Origin: CAZIXN01 sp039180415
Lineage (GTDB): Bacteria; Planctomycetota; Phycisphaerae; Phycisphaerales; Phycisphaeraceae
Assembly (NCBI GenBank): GCA_039180415.1
Contig: JBCDDH010000001.1
Location: 49,155-113,154 of the forward strand
Direction of reading: 5' to 3'
Length of the DNA stretch: 64,000 nt
The notes below the pieces were generated by a model, which was given only the letters and a program-made list of their open reading frames with translations, was not told the origin of the DNA and did no database searches. Of the stretch, positions 42,037-50,700 are shown piece by piece (within the stretch, counting starts at the first letter, position 1; each line of letters starts with the position of its first letter). A program made the translations under genes and the position numbers.

Positions 42037-43476
42037 TCACACGACCCCCGCCGACCCGGTCGCGATCGGTTCGCTGACGAACTCGCGCGGGTCGGTGACG
42101 TGGCCGGTCAGCGCCGAGGCCGCCGCGGTCAGCGGGGAAGCGAGCCAGACGCCGGCCTCTTTGTGGCCCATGCGGCCGGGGAAGTTGCGGTTGGTCGTGC
42201 TGATGCACTGCAGCGGCTCGTTGAGTCGGCCGAACGTGTCGGTCGGCCCGCCCAGGCACGCGGCGCACGAGGCCGGGCCCATCTCGCAGCCCGCGTTTTC
42301 GAGGGCGGCGTACACCGAGGTTTTCGCCTTGGTGTCCCCGGAGGTTTCGTCCAGCGGCTCGCCGTAGAGGTTCAGCTTCAGCATGTCGCTGTGGACTTCG
42401 GTGGAGCCGGGCACGACGAAGGTGGGGATGGCCACGCCCTTGCCCGCGTCGTGCAGGATGTTGGCCGCGAAGATCATGTCGGTGATCTTGCCGCCGGTGC
42501 ACGAACCGATGTACGCGCGGTCGAGCTTCTGGTCTTCGCAATCGCGGGCCAGCGCCTTGTTGTCCGGGCTGTGCGGCTTGGCGACCAGGGGCTCGAGCGT
42601 GTCGAGGTTCCAGGCGTGCTGGTAGCAGTACTCGGCGCCGTCGTCTTCCTCCTCGACGATCCAGTCGGGGCGGTTGCTGCGGGCACGGACGTAGGCGAGC
42701 GTCTTCTCGTCGACGTCGCAGATGCCGTTCTTCCCGCCGGCCTCGATGGCCATGTTGGTCAGCGTCATGCGGTCTTCGAGCGTGAGCGACCCGATGCCCT
42801 CGCCGGTGAAGTACATCGCCTTGTACGTCGCGCCGGCGAAGCCGATCTGCCCGATCACCGCGAGGATCAGGTCCTTCGCCGTCAGGTACGGCGGGATGCT
42901 GCCGTGGAAGTCGAACCGCATCGTCGGCGGGGTCTTCATCCACGTCTTGCCCGTGCCCAGCGTGAACGCCGCGTCGGTGTTGCCCACGCCCGTGGCGAAC
43001 TGCCCGAACGCGCCGGCCGTGCAGGTGTGCGAGTCGGTGCCCAGCAGGATCTCGCCGGGCCGGCAATGGCCTTCCTCGGGCAGCGCCTTGTGGCAGACGC
43101 CCTTGTAGTTGGTCTGGTTCGGGTCGCGGTATGGGTTCGGAAAGCCCGAGCCTTCGTCGGTGTCGAGGAAGTCCGGGTCGTAGTAGTACTTCAGCGAATG
43201 CTGCTTCACGAAGTCGCGCAGGATCTGGATGTTGCGGTGGGCCTTGCCGTCAGCCGTGAACACATAATGGTCCGGGATGATCGCGACGCGCTCTTTATCC
43301 CAGGGCTCGGCGTTCTCGCCGAACTCTTTCTTGAAGATGCCGATGGTGCCCGGGCCGCAGACGTCGTGCGTCATGAGCACGTCGACGTCCAGCCACAGGT
43401 TATCGCCGGGGGCGCAGTCGGCCCGGCCGGCGTGGCGGGCGAAGATCTTCTCGGTGAGGGTCATTTTGCGGGGCAT
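42037..43476 (-). CDS. leuC: 3-isopropylmalate dehydratase large subunit (aconitase family)
   Basis: 479 aa; ATG 43476 follows GGAG by 9 nt. Fe-S dehydratase catalysing isomerisation of isopropylmalate in leucine synthesis. Key elements: TLTEKIFARHAGRA, HDVCGPGTIGIFKKEF, LLGTDSHTCTAGAFGQFATG, the cluster ligands Cys in AYIGSCTGGKITD and the Cys pair in PASCAACLGGPTD, and LASPLTAAASALTGHVTDPR at the end. SCTGGK instead of the usual SCTNGR, and the C-terminal wording, place it in the LeuC/homoaconitase-like group seen in many planctomycetes, so a homologous substrate is possible. leuD is not adjacent. Confidence 0.93.
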   Translation of the reverse strand: MPRKMTLTEKIFARHAGRADCAPGDNLWLDVDVLMTHDVCGPGTIGIFKKEFGENAEPWDKERVAIIPDHYVFTADGKAHRNIQILRDFVKQHSLKYYYDPDFLDTDEGSGFPNPYRDPNQTNYKGVCHKALPEEGHCRPGEILLGTDSHTCTAGAFGQFATGVGNTDAAFTLGTGKTWMKTPPTMRFDFHGSIPPYLTAKDLILAVIGQIGFAGATYKAMYFTGEGIGSLTLEDRMTLTNMAIEAGGKNGICDVDEKTLAYVRARSNRPDWIVEEEDDGAEYCYQHAWNLDTLEPLVAKPHSPDNKALARDCEDQKLDRAYIGSCTGGKITDMIFAANILHDAGKGVAIPTFVVPGSTEVHSDMLKLNLYGEPLDETSGDTKAKTSVYAALENAGCEMGPASCAACLGGPTDTFGRLNEPLQCISTTNRNFPGRMGHKEAGVWLASPLTAAASALTGHVTDPREFVSEPIATGSAGVV

Positions 43477-43617
43477 AGGAGTTCTCCGCTTCGCGGGTAG
43501 GCATCGGCACCGGTGGCGTTAAGGGACCGGCCAAACGGGGGCGTTGGTGAGCTGCGTTAGGCTGGGAAAACCTACCGAAACGATGGATTTTGCAGTATAG
43601 CGATGGTGGAAAAATCC

Positions 43618-43646
43618 TTGTAGAAGTGGGAACGAACATGTAGGTT
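43618..43646 (+). promoter_or_regulatory. promoter candidate for the PEP-CTERM gene at 43709
   Basis: TTGTAG (43618-43623, preceded by ATCC) and TAGGTT (43641-43646) with a 17-bp spacer. It belongs to the CCTTG-type set also found at 18594, 45762 and 48568. The rest of the 43477-43708 gap contains no gene. Confidence 0.4.
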
Positions 43647-43708
43647 CAGGGCAAGTCCGGAGAGCTGAAGGCGAAGATGCTGCGCGTTGCTCGGAGAATG
43701 GAATTGGT

Positions 43709-45598
43709 ATGCCGAATTCGGTTTTACGTCTGGGAGAGGCCCCGCACAGCATGCAATCCAAGCTCAAGCGACGGGCGATGTCGGGTTTATTGGGGGCGGC
43801 GCTGTTTACCACGGGCGTGGTGGGCGGTTCCGCGGCGGTGCCGATCGAGATCGTAGCGCTCAGCGACGACCCGGTCGTCGGGGCCGACCGCCAGCGGGTC
43901 TTGACGAGCGTTGAAGCGCCGCCGGTGATCAACGCCGCGGGAAACCTCGCGGTCTTCGCGTCGATCGGCCTGGAGGTGGATAGCACGATTGGCCCCGACG
44001 CCCTGCTCACTGGCGTAGCGCTCCCGTTGAGCGTGCGAGTCCAGGCCGGGGACGCCGTGCCGGGCGAGGCCGCGGGCGTAGAAGTGTCGGGCTTCGCCAA
44101 CGGCGTCCCACCCGTCTTCAACAGCTCGGGCCAGCTTTCGATCCGCGGCGTGTTCGACGGGCCGGGGATAAGCAACAGCAATCGGTTCGGCGTCATCACT
44201 GTCGAGGGCGGGACCCTCCGAAAGGTGGCCCGGGAAGGCGACCCGGCCCCCGGCGCGGCGCCCGGTATCGTGTTCAACGATTTGTTCTTTAGTCGGCCGC
44301 GGCTGAGTGATACCGGGCAGACAGTCTTCCGGGCCAACCTTGGCCCGTCGCTCAACAGCTTCCCGAACCAAGAAGCGATCTACGCGGAGTCGAGCGGCAC
44401 GCTGAGCTTGGTGGCCCTCGAGGGCACGCCGGCTCCGGGCTTCGGGCCCGGCATCGACTTCCGAGACCTCGAACACCCAGTGCAGAACCGGTCAGGCCAG
44501 CTCGCTTTCAAAGCCATCGTGGATACCGCGGCGGCGATCTATGCCGGGGTACCGGGTCAGATCAGTCCGGTGGCCATCACCGGCGAGCCCGCCCCCGACT
44601 TCGGCGATGGCACGTTTTTTATCAGCTTCGGCGACCCCGTGATCAACACCGCTGGGCGTACCGCGTTCTGGTCGATCCTCCGTGGGGGCTCGATCAACGG
44701 CGCGACGGAAGTAGGCATCTTTTCAGAAGCCGCGGGGACGCTGAGCCTAGTCGCTCAGACTGGAACGCCGGCACCCGCCGCCGGCCCAGGAGTGAACTAC
44801 AGCTTCCTCGAAGACCCTCTGCTCAGCGACGGCGGACACACCGTCTTTGCCGCAAGCCTTACCGGCGATGCGATCAACGCCGACAACAACGAAGCGCTGT
44901 TTCGTCATTTCGGTGGTCAGACCGAGCTCGTCGTTCAGGCTGGGGATCCGGCTCCGGGCACGGGCGCCGGCGTCGTATTCGCATCGACCTTCCGCGCCTT
45001 CGCGGAGCCGCTGGTCAACGCTTCTGGGCAGGTCGCGTTTCTCGCCGAATTAGATGGCTTTGGCGTGAACGACGACAACAACCAGGGCCTTTTCGCTACC
45101 GACGCCGACGGGCAACTCCGACTCGTCGCCCGTACCGGCGATCCGTTCGATCTGGACCCCGATCCGGGCGTAACCGATCTAAAGGCGATTGAGTTCATCG
45201 AGATCGTTAGCAACGCCGGCGGGGGAGACGGGCGGCCGACCGGTCTCAACGACGCCGGTCAATTAGCGTTCTACTTGGACTTCGGTCTGGGCCAAAGCGG
45301 TGTGTTCCGAGCCAACCTCAGCGCAGCCGCCGTGCCCGGCGACTTCGACAGCTCCGGTCAGGTCGAGCAGGGCGACCTGAATCTCGTGCTGAACAACTGG
45401 GGGTCGGATCGGGGTGCCTGGGCCAATGCGGGCGGCTTGGTGTCGACGCAAGTGGATCAGGAGGAGCTCAACGCCGTGCTGAACAACTGGGGCGCGACCG
45501 CCGCTCCGAGCTTCACCGCCAACCCGAGTGTGCCCGAGCCGGCCGTCGCCGCGCTCGCGGGGTTGGCGGCGCTGGCGTTCCGGCGGCGTTCGCGTTGA
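43709..45598 (+). CDS. choice-of-anchor tandem repeat (NxxGxxAF) PEP-CTERM protein with dockerin-like cassette
   Basis: 629 aa from ATG 43709; ATG 43751 (MQSKLKRRAMSGLLG) is an alternative that still gives a signal peptide. The body has at least six ~60-residue repeats, each with a GxPAPGxGxG phrase and an NxxGQxAF phrase: GDPAPGAAPGIVF/DTGQTVF, GTPAPGFGPGIDF/NRSGQLAF, GEPAPDFGDGTFF/NTAGRTAF, GTPAPAAGPGVNY, GDPAPGTGAGVVF/NASGQVAF. These resemble beta-propeller blades. At about residues 542-611 sits the dockerin-like cassette, then PEPAVAALAGLAALAFRRRSR. Exported; ligand and activity unknown. Confidence 0.9.
   Translation: MPNSVLRLGEAPHSMQSKLKRRAMSGLLGAALFTTGVVGGSAAVPIEIVALSDDPVVGADRQRVLTSVEAPPVINAAGNLAVFASIGLEVDSTIGPDALLTGVALPLSVRVQAGDAVPGEAAGVEVSGFANGVPPVFNSSGQLSIRGVFDGPGISNSNRFGVITVEGGTLRKVAREGDPAPGAAPGIVFNDLFFSRPRLSDTGQTVFRANLGPSLNSFPNQEAIYAESSGTLSLVALEGTPAPGFGPGIDFRDLEHPVQNRSGQLAFKAIVDTAAAIYAGVPGQISPVAITGEPAPDFGDGTFFISFGDPVINTAGRTAFWSILRGGSINGATEVGIFSEAAGTLSLVAQTGTPAPAAGPGVNYSFLEDPLLSDGGHTVFAASLTGDAINADNNEALFRHFGGQTELVVQAGDPAPGTGAGVVFASTFRAFAEPLVNASGQVAFLAELDGFGVNDDNNQGLFATDADGQLRLVARTGDPFDLDPDPGVTDLKAIEFIEIVSNAGGGDGRPTGLNDAGQLAFYLDFGLGQSGVFRANLSAAAVPGDFDSSGQVEQGDLNLVLNNWGSDRGAWANAGGLVSTQVDQEELNAVLNNWGATAAPSFTANPSVPEPAVAALAGLAALAFRRRSR
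45335..45541 (+). repeat. anchor-cassette DNA repeat, copy 1 (97% identical to 46525-46731)
   Basis: 207 bp encoding the dockerin-like cassette plus linker of the gene at 43709. Compared by eye with 46525-46731 there are six differences, all at third codon positions and all synonymous, so the 69 encoded residues are identical. A more diverged relative lies at about 50430-50625. Confidence 0.9.
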
Positions 45599-45761
45599 GG
45601 GTTGCGCCTGGCCGCTTCGGGCAAACACGCTCGCGGATTCGTGAACGGTGCCCGTACCGATGTTTGTTGGAACCCATGGGCCAAACGCAAAGCACCGGCC
45701 CGTAGGATCCCCGAGCTTTTTCCAAATCTCCTGCGACGCGGATGTCAAGCCGCAAGATTCC

Positions 45762-45790
45762 TTGGGTTTCCGGGGTCGGCTCGGTATTTT
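45762..45790 (+). promoter_or_regulatory. promoter candidate for the PEP-CTERM gene at 45829
   Basis: TTGGGT (45762-45767, preceded by ATTCC) and TATTTT (45785-45790), 17-bp spacer, 38 bp before the gene start. The remaining 45599-45761 stretch shows no gene. Confidence 0.5.
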
Positions 45791-45828
45791 GAAACTTCTG
45801 GCAGCGGTGTCGAGGGAGGAACGTAGCG

Positions 45829-46788
45829 ATGCGGCGGAGCGTTGAGCGAAGAATGGCAAGGGGGTTTTTCCTGAAGTGGTTGGGCCTGGGCGTGGCGATA
45901 GCTGCGCTGGCGGGCTCGGCGTCGGCCGTATTGGTCAACCCCCGGTTGGACTACCGCGTCAATGCGGCGGCGTCCTGGCCGTTCAATTTTGACCCGGCCC
46001 TCGAGGACGACTTCGAGGTGATCGACCTGACGTTCGGCGGTCCGGGATCGATCGAGGTGGACGCCGACGCGTCGATCCTCAACGCGAACGCTTCGGCCGG
46101 CTTCGACGCCACGATCACGCCCACGTCGTTCGTCGCGACGGGCGCTTCGCAGTTTTTCGCGGGGATGTCGGAGTTGGGGCCGACCGGGGCGGGCAGCGGG
46201 GTTCGCTTGGAGTTGGAGTTCCAACTCGAGGCGCCGGCGACGATGAACCTCACCGGCTCGATGTCGGCGGTCGGCGGCCAGACCGCGGGGGTGCAGACCC
46301 GTTTGCGGAAGCGGTTTCCCACCGACACGCTTTTCAATCTGTTCGACGTCACGTCGGCGAATCTGGGCACGGTGTGGGACCCGACGGCCGTGCTCGAGCC
46401 CGGGCGATACGAAATCCTGTTTACCGCGAGCGCATCTTCGCAAAGCAACGGCCCCACGATTATCGCCGGCAGCGGCAACACGTCGCTGAACATACAACTC
46501 GACTTCACGGCGATCGGCGGACAACCCGGCGACTTCGACAGCTCCGGTCAGGTCGAGCAGGGCGACCTGAATCTCGTGCTGAACAACTGGGGGTCGGACC
46601 GGGGCGCCTGGGCCAACGCGGGCGGCTTGGTGTCGACCCAAGTGGATCAGGAGGAGCTCAACGCCGTGCTGAACAACTGGGGCGCGACCGCCGCCCCGAG
46701 TTTCACCGCCAACCCGAGTGTGCCCGAGCCGGGCGTCGCGGTGCTCTCGGGGTTGGCGGCCTGGACGACGCGGCGGCGTCGGCGCTAA
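45829..46788 (+). CDS. PEP-CTERM protein with dockerin-like cassette, beta-sandwich ectodomain
   Basis: 319 aa. ATG 45829 has GGAGGAACG upstream; ATG 45853 is possible. Signal peptide WLGLGVAIAALAGSASA. The ~195-residue ectodomain (RLDYRVNAAASWPFNFDPAL, SIEVDADASILNANASAGFD, GVRLELEFQLEAPATMNLTG, LEPGRYEILFTASASSQSN) is beta-strand-rich without catalytic motifs, like many planctomycete choice-of-anchor domains. Residues about 232-301 are the dockerin-like cassette, identical at protein level to that of the preceding gene, followed by VPEPGVAVLSGLAAWTTRRRRR. The shared cassette on different ectodomains implies modular exchange. Confidence 0.88.
   Translation: MRRSVERRMARGFFLKWLGLGVAIAALAGSASAVLVNPRLDYRVNAAASWPFNFDPALEDDFEVIDLTFGGPGSIEVDADASILNANASAGFDATITPTSFVATGASQFFAGMSELGPTGAGSGVRLELEFQLEAPATMNLTGSMSAVGGQTAGVQTRLRKRFPTDTLFNLFDVTSANLGTVWDPTAVLEPGRYEILFTASASSQSNGPTIIAGSGNTSLNIQLDFTAIGGQPGDFDSSGQVEQGDLNLVLNNWGSDRGAWANAGGLVSTQVDQEELNAVLNNWGATAAPSFTANPSVPEPGVAVLSGLAAWTTRRRRR
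46525..46731 (+). repeat. anchor-cassette DNA repeat, copy 2
   Basis: Partner of 45335-45541: 201 of 207 bases identical, with all six differences synonymous. Flanking DNA on both sides is unrelated, so the homology begins and ends sharply at the cassette borders, as expected for gene conversion or segmental duplication. Confidence 0.9.
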
Positions 46789-46891
46789 CCGAAAACCGGT
46801 GACGCCGTGGCGTCGCCGGCGGGGCGGGGTATAGAAATAGCAAACGACGCATCTACCATCGTTTTGCTGGTTGACGCGTTATCATTTGGTG

Positions 46892-48526
46892 ATGCACGGG
46901 ATTCAGGAGAAGTTTTCGGGAAGTCGCGTTTTGTGCATCGCCGTCTGCTTGATGGCTTGGGCTCCGCTTGGGGCGTCGGCCGAGCCGTTGGCGCGGTTCG
47001 ATTCCATCGCCGAAGGCCGGGACCCCGCCGAGCCGCGCTTGAGCAGCACCGCCCAGGCGATCAGCGACGACGGCCGCTTGATCGTTGGTCACGGCTCGCT
47101 GTCCAACCGGTGGAACGGTGATTACATCCAGCCGTTGCAGTGGCGGGTCGGCGGCGGCCACAGCTTCCGGCTCGACGCCAACGGCAGCGCGCAGGGCGTC
47201 TCGGCCGACGGCCGGGTCACCGTCGGCTATTACAACAACGACGCGTATCTTCAACGCCACGGGCAATCCGATTACGACAATCTGAGCTTCCGGGCGCCCG
47301 GCTTCGTCGACGTCGATTATGCCTACGCGGTGTCTGCGGACGGCCGGTCGGTCGTCGGCACGTACTCGCCGTACAACGAAGACCGGACGCGGGCGTTCCG
47401 CTGGAACGAACAGAACGGCAAACGCTTGATTCCGGGGGTCGTCCCGGGCTTGGACGCTTGGCCCAGCGATCTGTCCGCCGACGGAGACGTGGTCGTCGGT
47501 TATTCGCAGAGCGCGGTCGGCTGGGAGGCGTTCCGCTGGACGCCCGAGGGCGGCACGCAGGGCCTGGGCTGGCTCAACCCCGACCCCGGCGCGTTCAACC
47601 CACGCTACAGCCGGGCGTATGCGGTGTCCGCCGACGGCTCGGTCGTGGTGGGCGGTTCGAAAGATCGGTTCACCGAAGAGGCGTTCGTCTGGACCGCCGA
47701 GGCCGGCATGCGTCCGCTGGACACGCCGCGGGCCCGGTCTTCCAGTGCCCTGGGGGTCAGCAACGACGGCCGACGCATCGTCGGGCACGTCTATGATTTC
47801 GATTTCGGCCGTCACGACCAGGCGTTTTTGTGGACGCCTTGGGCGGGGATGCGGCTGCTGCAGGACGTGTTGATCCAGGACTTCGGCGTCGACGCGTCGG
47901 TGTTTGGCGACGGCCAGCTTTACGAGGCGGTCGACATCACGCCCGACGGCCGGTTCATTGCGGGCCGAGCCGTCGGGGGCTCGATCGCCGGCATGTTCCG
48001 CGTTGCCCTGCCCGCCTTTGGAGACGCCAACGGCGACGACGCGATCGACGCCGAAGACGCCGCGATCTGGCAGGCCCACGTCACCGGCGCGAAGCCCACG
48101 CTGCTGCCCTCCGATCGCACCTCCGAACGGATGCTCTGGAGCACGGCGAACTTCGACGGAGACGCCGACGTCGATCACCACGACGCCGCGCTGCTCGCCG
48201 AAGCCTGGTCGCAAACGGACCCGATCGCCGCCGCCGCCTGGCTCGCGGGCCTGGCGGTCACCGGCGATTTCACCGGGGACACGCATGTCGAGCAGGCCGA
48301 CCTGAACCTGGTGCTGAACCATTGGGGAGACGCCCGCGAAGGTTGGGCGAACGCGGATGGCTTCGCGACGCCGATCGTCGATCAGGAAGAGCTCAACGCC
48401 GTCTTGAATAACTGGGGTGCGGGCACCGCCCCGAGCTTCACGAGCAACCCCGCGGTGGTGCCGGAACCGGGCGTGGTGGCTGGTCTTTTGCTCGTGGGTG
48501 GTCTTGTCCGGCGTCGCCCGCGCTGA
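46892..48526 (+). CDS. HAF-repeat PEP-CTERM protein with dockerin-type modules
   Basis: 544 aa from ATG 46892 (MHGIQEKFSGSRV). Signal peptide VCLMAWAPLGASA. Seven or so HAF-type repeats build a probable beta-propeller: AISDDGRLIVGH, GVSADGRVTVGY, AVSADGRSVVGT with AFRWNEQ, DLSADGDVVVGY with AFRWTPEGG, AVSADGSVVVGG with AFVWTAEAG, GVSNDGRRIVGH with AFLWTPWAG. At about residues 375-440, FGDANGDDAIDAEDAAIWQA and ANFDGDADVDHHDAALLAEA form a classical two-loop calcium-binding dockerin. The local GDFTGDTHVEQADLNLVLNH cassette and PEPGVVAGLLLVGGLVRRRPR tail follow. So it has two dockerin-like units in series. Confidence 0.9.
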   Translation: MHGIQEKFSGSRVLCIAVCLMAWAPLGASAEPLARFDSIAEGRDPAEPRLSSTAQAISDDGRLIVGHGSLSNRWNGDYIQPLQWRVGGGHSFRLDANGSAQGVSADGRVTVGYYNNDAYLQRHGQSDYDNLSFRAPGFVDVDYAYAVSADGRSVVGTYSPYNEDRTRAFRWNEQNGKRLIPGVVPGLDAWPSDLSADGDVVVGYSQSAVGWEAFRWTPEGGTQGLGWLNPDPGAFNPRYSRAYAVSADGSVVVGGSKDRFTEEAFVWTAEAGMRPLDTPRARSSSALGVSNDGRRIVGHVYDFDFGRHDQAFLWTPWAGMRLLQDVLIQDFGVDASVFGDGQLYEAVDITPDGRFIAGRAVGGSIAGMFRVALPAFGDANGDDAIDAEDAAIWQAHVTGAKPTLLPSDRTSERMLWSTANFDGDADVDHHDAALLAEAWSQTDPIAAAAWLAGLAVTGDFTGDTHVEQADLNLVLNHWGDAREGWANADGFATPIVDQEELNAVLNNWGAGTAPSFTSNPAVVPEPGVVAGLLLVGGLVRRRPR

Positions 48527-48567
48527 GATCGATCCGATGGATGGATCATGGCGCATGCGAAAAACCC

Positions 48568-48596
48568 TTGACGAAAAGCCGATTTCGGGGTGAAAT
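48568..48596 (+). promoter_or_regulatory. promoter candidate for the PEP-CTERM gene at 48636
   Basis: TTGACG (48568-48573, preceded by AACCC) and TGAAAT (48591-48596) with a 17-bp spacer, about 35 bp before GGAGG. This is the best-matching member of the CCTTG-type promoter set. Confidence 0.6.
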
Positions 48597-48635
48597 TCGT
48601 TGTCTCGAATTTCTGACGTTGGGAGGAACGGCGTG

Positions 48636-50687
48636 ATGGAGCGGTGCAGATGGGCGTGGGGTGTGGTCGGCGTGGCGTGCGTTGGCGTCACGCCGAGCGG
48701 GGCCAACGCGGCAACCTTGACCTGGGACGGTGGGGGGGCGACGGATGCGATCAACGACGCGCTGAATTGGTCGCCGGACCTGTCGCCCACGCCGCTGGAT
48801 GACGCGACGATCGATCTGCCGGGCGTGTCGGCGTTCGCGACCGACGACTTGTTCTTCCGCACGCTGACGCTGGACGGCGTCGCCGCTCGTAACAGCGAAC
48901 TGACCAACATTTTCACCAACCCCGCCGAGGCGTATCCCGTCCGCATCGGCCAGGGGCTCACCGTGGAAACCGCCGGCGACAACAACGCGTCGCTGCTGCT
49001 ACAGGGCGTGGCCCGGGCAACCAGCGGCGTGATCCGTCCGGCGCTGCTGATCGACAACGGGCCGCTGGTGCTCGAGCGCGTCGGCGCGGGGGCCGGTACG
49101 GCGTCGCTGACCCTCAACAACATCTCCAACGATCGCCCGTCGGTGGTCCAGGTACGCGGCGCGGGCTCGGTGCAACTAGGGGACGGCGGTGTCTTGGCGG
49201 GCAGCGGGCAAGTCCTCGTCATCCCCGGCCCCAGCGCGATACCCGATGTCGGGCTCGACAACAACGGCTTGATCCAGGCGCGGTACGCCGGGCCGGTGAG
49301 CTTCACGGCTCCGATCCCGCTCACCACGCTGGAGCTGCGCGTGGGCGCGACGCAGACGATCGACCTGGACGGCGCGTCGAACTTCGGCGAAGTCCTGGTT
49401 TCGCCGCGGGCGACGCTGTCCGTGCAGTCGCCGCTCACCGACGTCTTTCGTACTGAGGCCCGACTCGGTGACGAATCGGTTCTGGACGTGACGTTGGACT
49501 GGTCCGCAACCGGGACGATCCGTGCCGGCACGGTCGAAGCCGACGTGAGGCGCTACGACCGGACGGCGACGCTGCGCGGCGGCACGCTTACGCTGCTTAG
49601 TGATGGGGTCCGGGTGGGCAACCTCACCGCCGACGATGACCACACCTTCGTGGTCGAGGCCGACGTCGTGGCCGCTGGGGGCGGCGCGGTCGCTTTCGCG
49701 GATGCGACGCTGCGCTTCGAGGGCGACTACACCCACGAAGCGTTGAGCATCCTGAGCCCGCAGGGCGTGGTCGACTTCGCGGGCGGCGGCTGGCTCAAGT
49801 CCGGCAGTTTCGTGGACTTCTCGAATGCACCGGGTCGGCTGATCATCAGCGGCGCTGGCGGGCTAAACGCGTTGGCCATCTCGCGCGGCGTGGGCATCGC
49901 GGCGCTCGACCCCCAGGCCGCGATCGAGGTTCGGCCCAACGCGCGGCTGTTCTTCGGCGACGAGTCCGGCAGCTCCGCGGACACCCTGATCCAACCCGCC
50001 TTGTTCAACGACGGCACCGTCGAGGTCGGCTTCGATAGCGGCACCACGCTCGGCGACTTCACGCAGTCCGCCACCGGCACGCTGGAGTTTCGATCAGACG
50101 CCTTCGGCGGCGACCTGTCCCGCTTGGCCGTGACCGGCGACGTCGCCTTGGACGGCACGCTCGCGTTGACCCTCGACGAAAACCTCTTCGGCGGCTTCGA
50201 TTCCTACATCGATCAGCAGTTCGTGATCATGATTGCGCTAAGCCAAAGCGCGAGCATCACGGGCGGTTTCGACGACGTCGTGCTCCAGAGCTTCTTCGGT
50301 GGGACGATCACGGAACTCCGCGCCGAGATCGACACCGACGCGACGGTCGACCTGGGCTTTGGCGGGGCAACAACTCTGGTCGACGCGGTCACCGTGACGT
50401 TCCGTGCCGCGGGCTTGCTCGGCGACTTCAACGGCTCGGGCCGTGTCGAACAGGGCGACCTGAATCTCGTGTTGAACAACTGGGGCTCGGACCGTGGTGA
50501 CTGGGCCAACGCGGACGGCTTCGCGTCGGTCCAGGTGGACCAGGAGGAGCTCAACGCGGTGCTGAACAACTGGGGCGCGGCCGCCGCCCCGAGTTTCACC
50601 GCCAACCCCGGCGTGCCCGAGCCGGGGGTGGCGGCGTTGGTGGGCTTGGCGGCATTGACCGTGTCGGGTCGGTCGCGTCGACGTTGA
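48636..50687 (+). CDS. large beta-solenoid PEP-CTERM protein with dockerin-like cassette
   Basis: 683 aa from ATG 48636, GGAGG 9-10 nt upstream (GTG 48633 possible). Signal peptide VVGVACVGVTPSGANA, then WDGGGATDAINDALNWSPDL, a motif common at the start of autotransporter-like beta-helix proteins. About 500 residues of short hydrophobic/polar strands follow (LTLNNISNDRPSVVQVRGAG, VGLDNNGLIQARYAGPVSFT). The region LFNDGTVEVGFDSGTTLGDF, TGDVALDGTLALTLDENLF and GFDSYIDQQFVIM looks like a passenger-domain cap. The cassette GDFNGSGRVEQGDLNLVLNN then VPEPGVAALVGLAALTVSGR ends it. It is clearly paralogous to the 723-aa protein at 55864. Confidence 0.88.
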   Translation: MERCRWAWGVVGVACVGVTPSGANAATLTWDGGGATDAINDALNWSPDLSPTPLDDATIDLPGVSAFATDDLFFRTLTLDGVAARNSELTNIFTNPAEAYPVRIGQGLTVETAGDNNASLLLQGVARATSGVIRPALLIDNGPLVLERVGAGAGTASLTLNNISNDRPSVVQVRGAGSVQLGDGGVLAGSGQVLVIPGPSAIPDVGLDNNGLIQARYAGPVSFTAPIPLTTLELRVGATQTIDLDGASNFGEVLVSPRATLSVQSPLTDVFRTEARLGDESVLDVTLDWSATGTIRAGTVEADVRRYDRTATLRGGTLTLLSDGVRVGNLTADDDHTFVVEADVVAAGGGAVAFADATLRFEGDYTHEALSILSPQGVVDFAGGGWLKSGSFVDFSNAPGRLIISGAGGLNALAISRGVGIAALDPQAAIEVRPNARLFFGDESGSSADTLIQPALFNDGTVEVGFDSGTTLGDFTQSATGTLEFRSDAFGGDLSRLAVTGDVALDGTLALTLDENLFGGFDSYIDQQFVIMIALSQSASITGGFDDVVLQSFFGGTITELRAEIDTDATVDLGFGGATTLVDAVTVTFRAAGLLGDFNGSGRVEQGDLNLVLNNWGSDRGDWANADGFASVQVDQEELNAVLNNWGAAAAPSFTANPGVPEPGVAALVGLAALTVSGRSRRR

Positions 50688-50700
50688 ATCGCGGCCTACT

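Noticed and set aside
46853..49531. 892-residue minus-strand open frame
   Set aside because: Antisense shadow of the PEP-CTERM genes at 46892 and 48636, both of which have signal peptides, repeats and tails on the plus strand.
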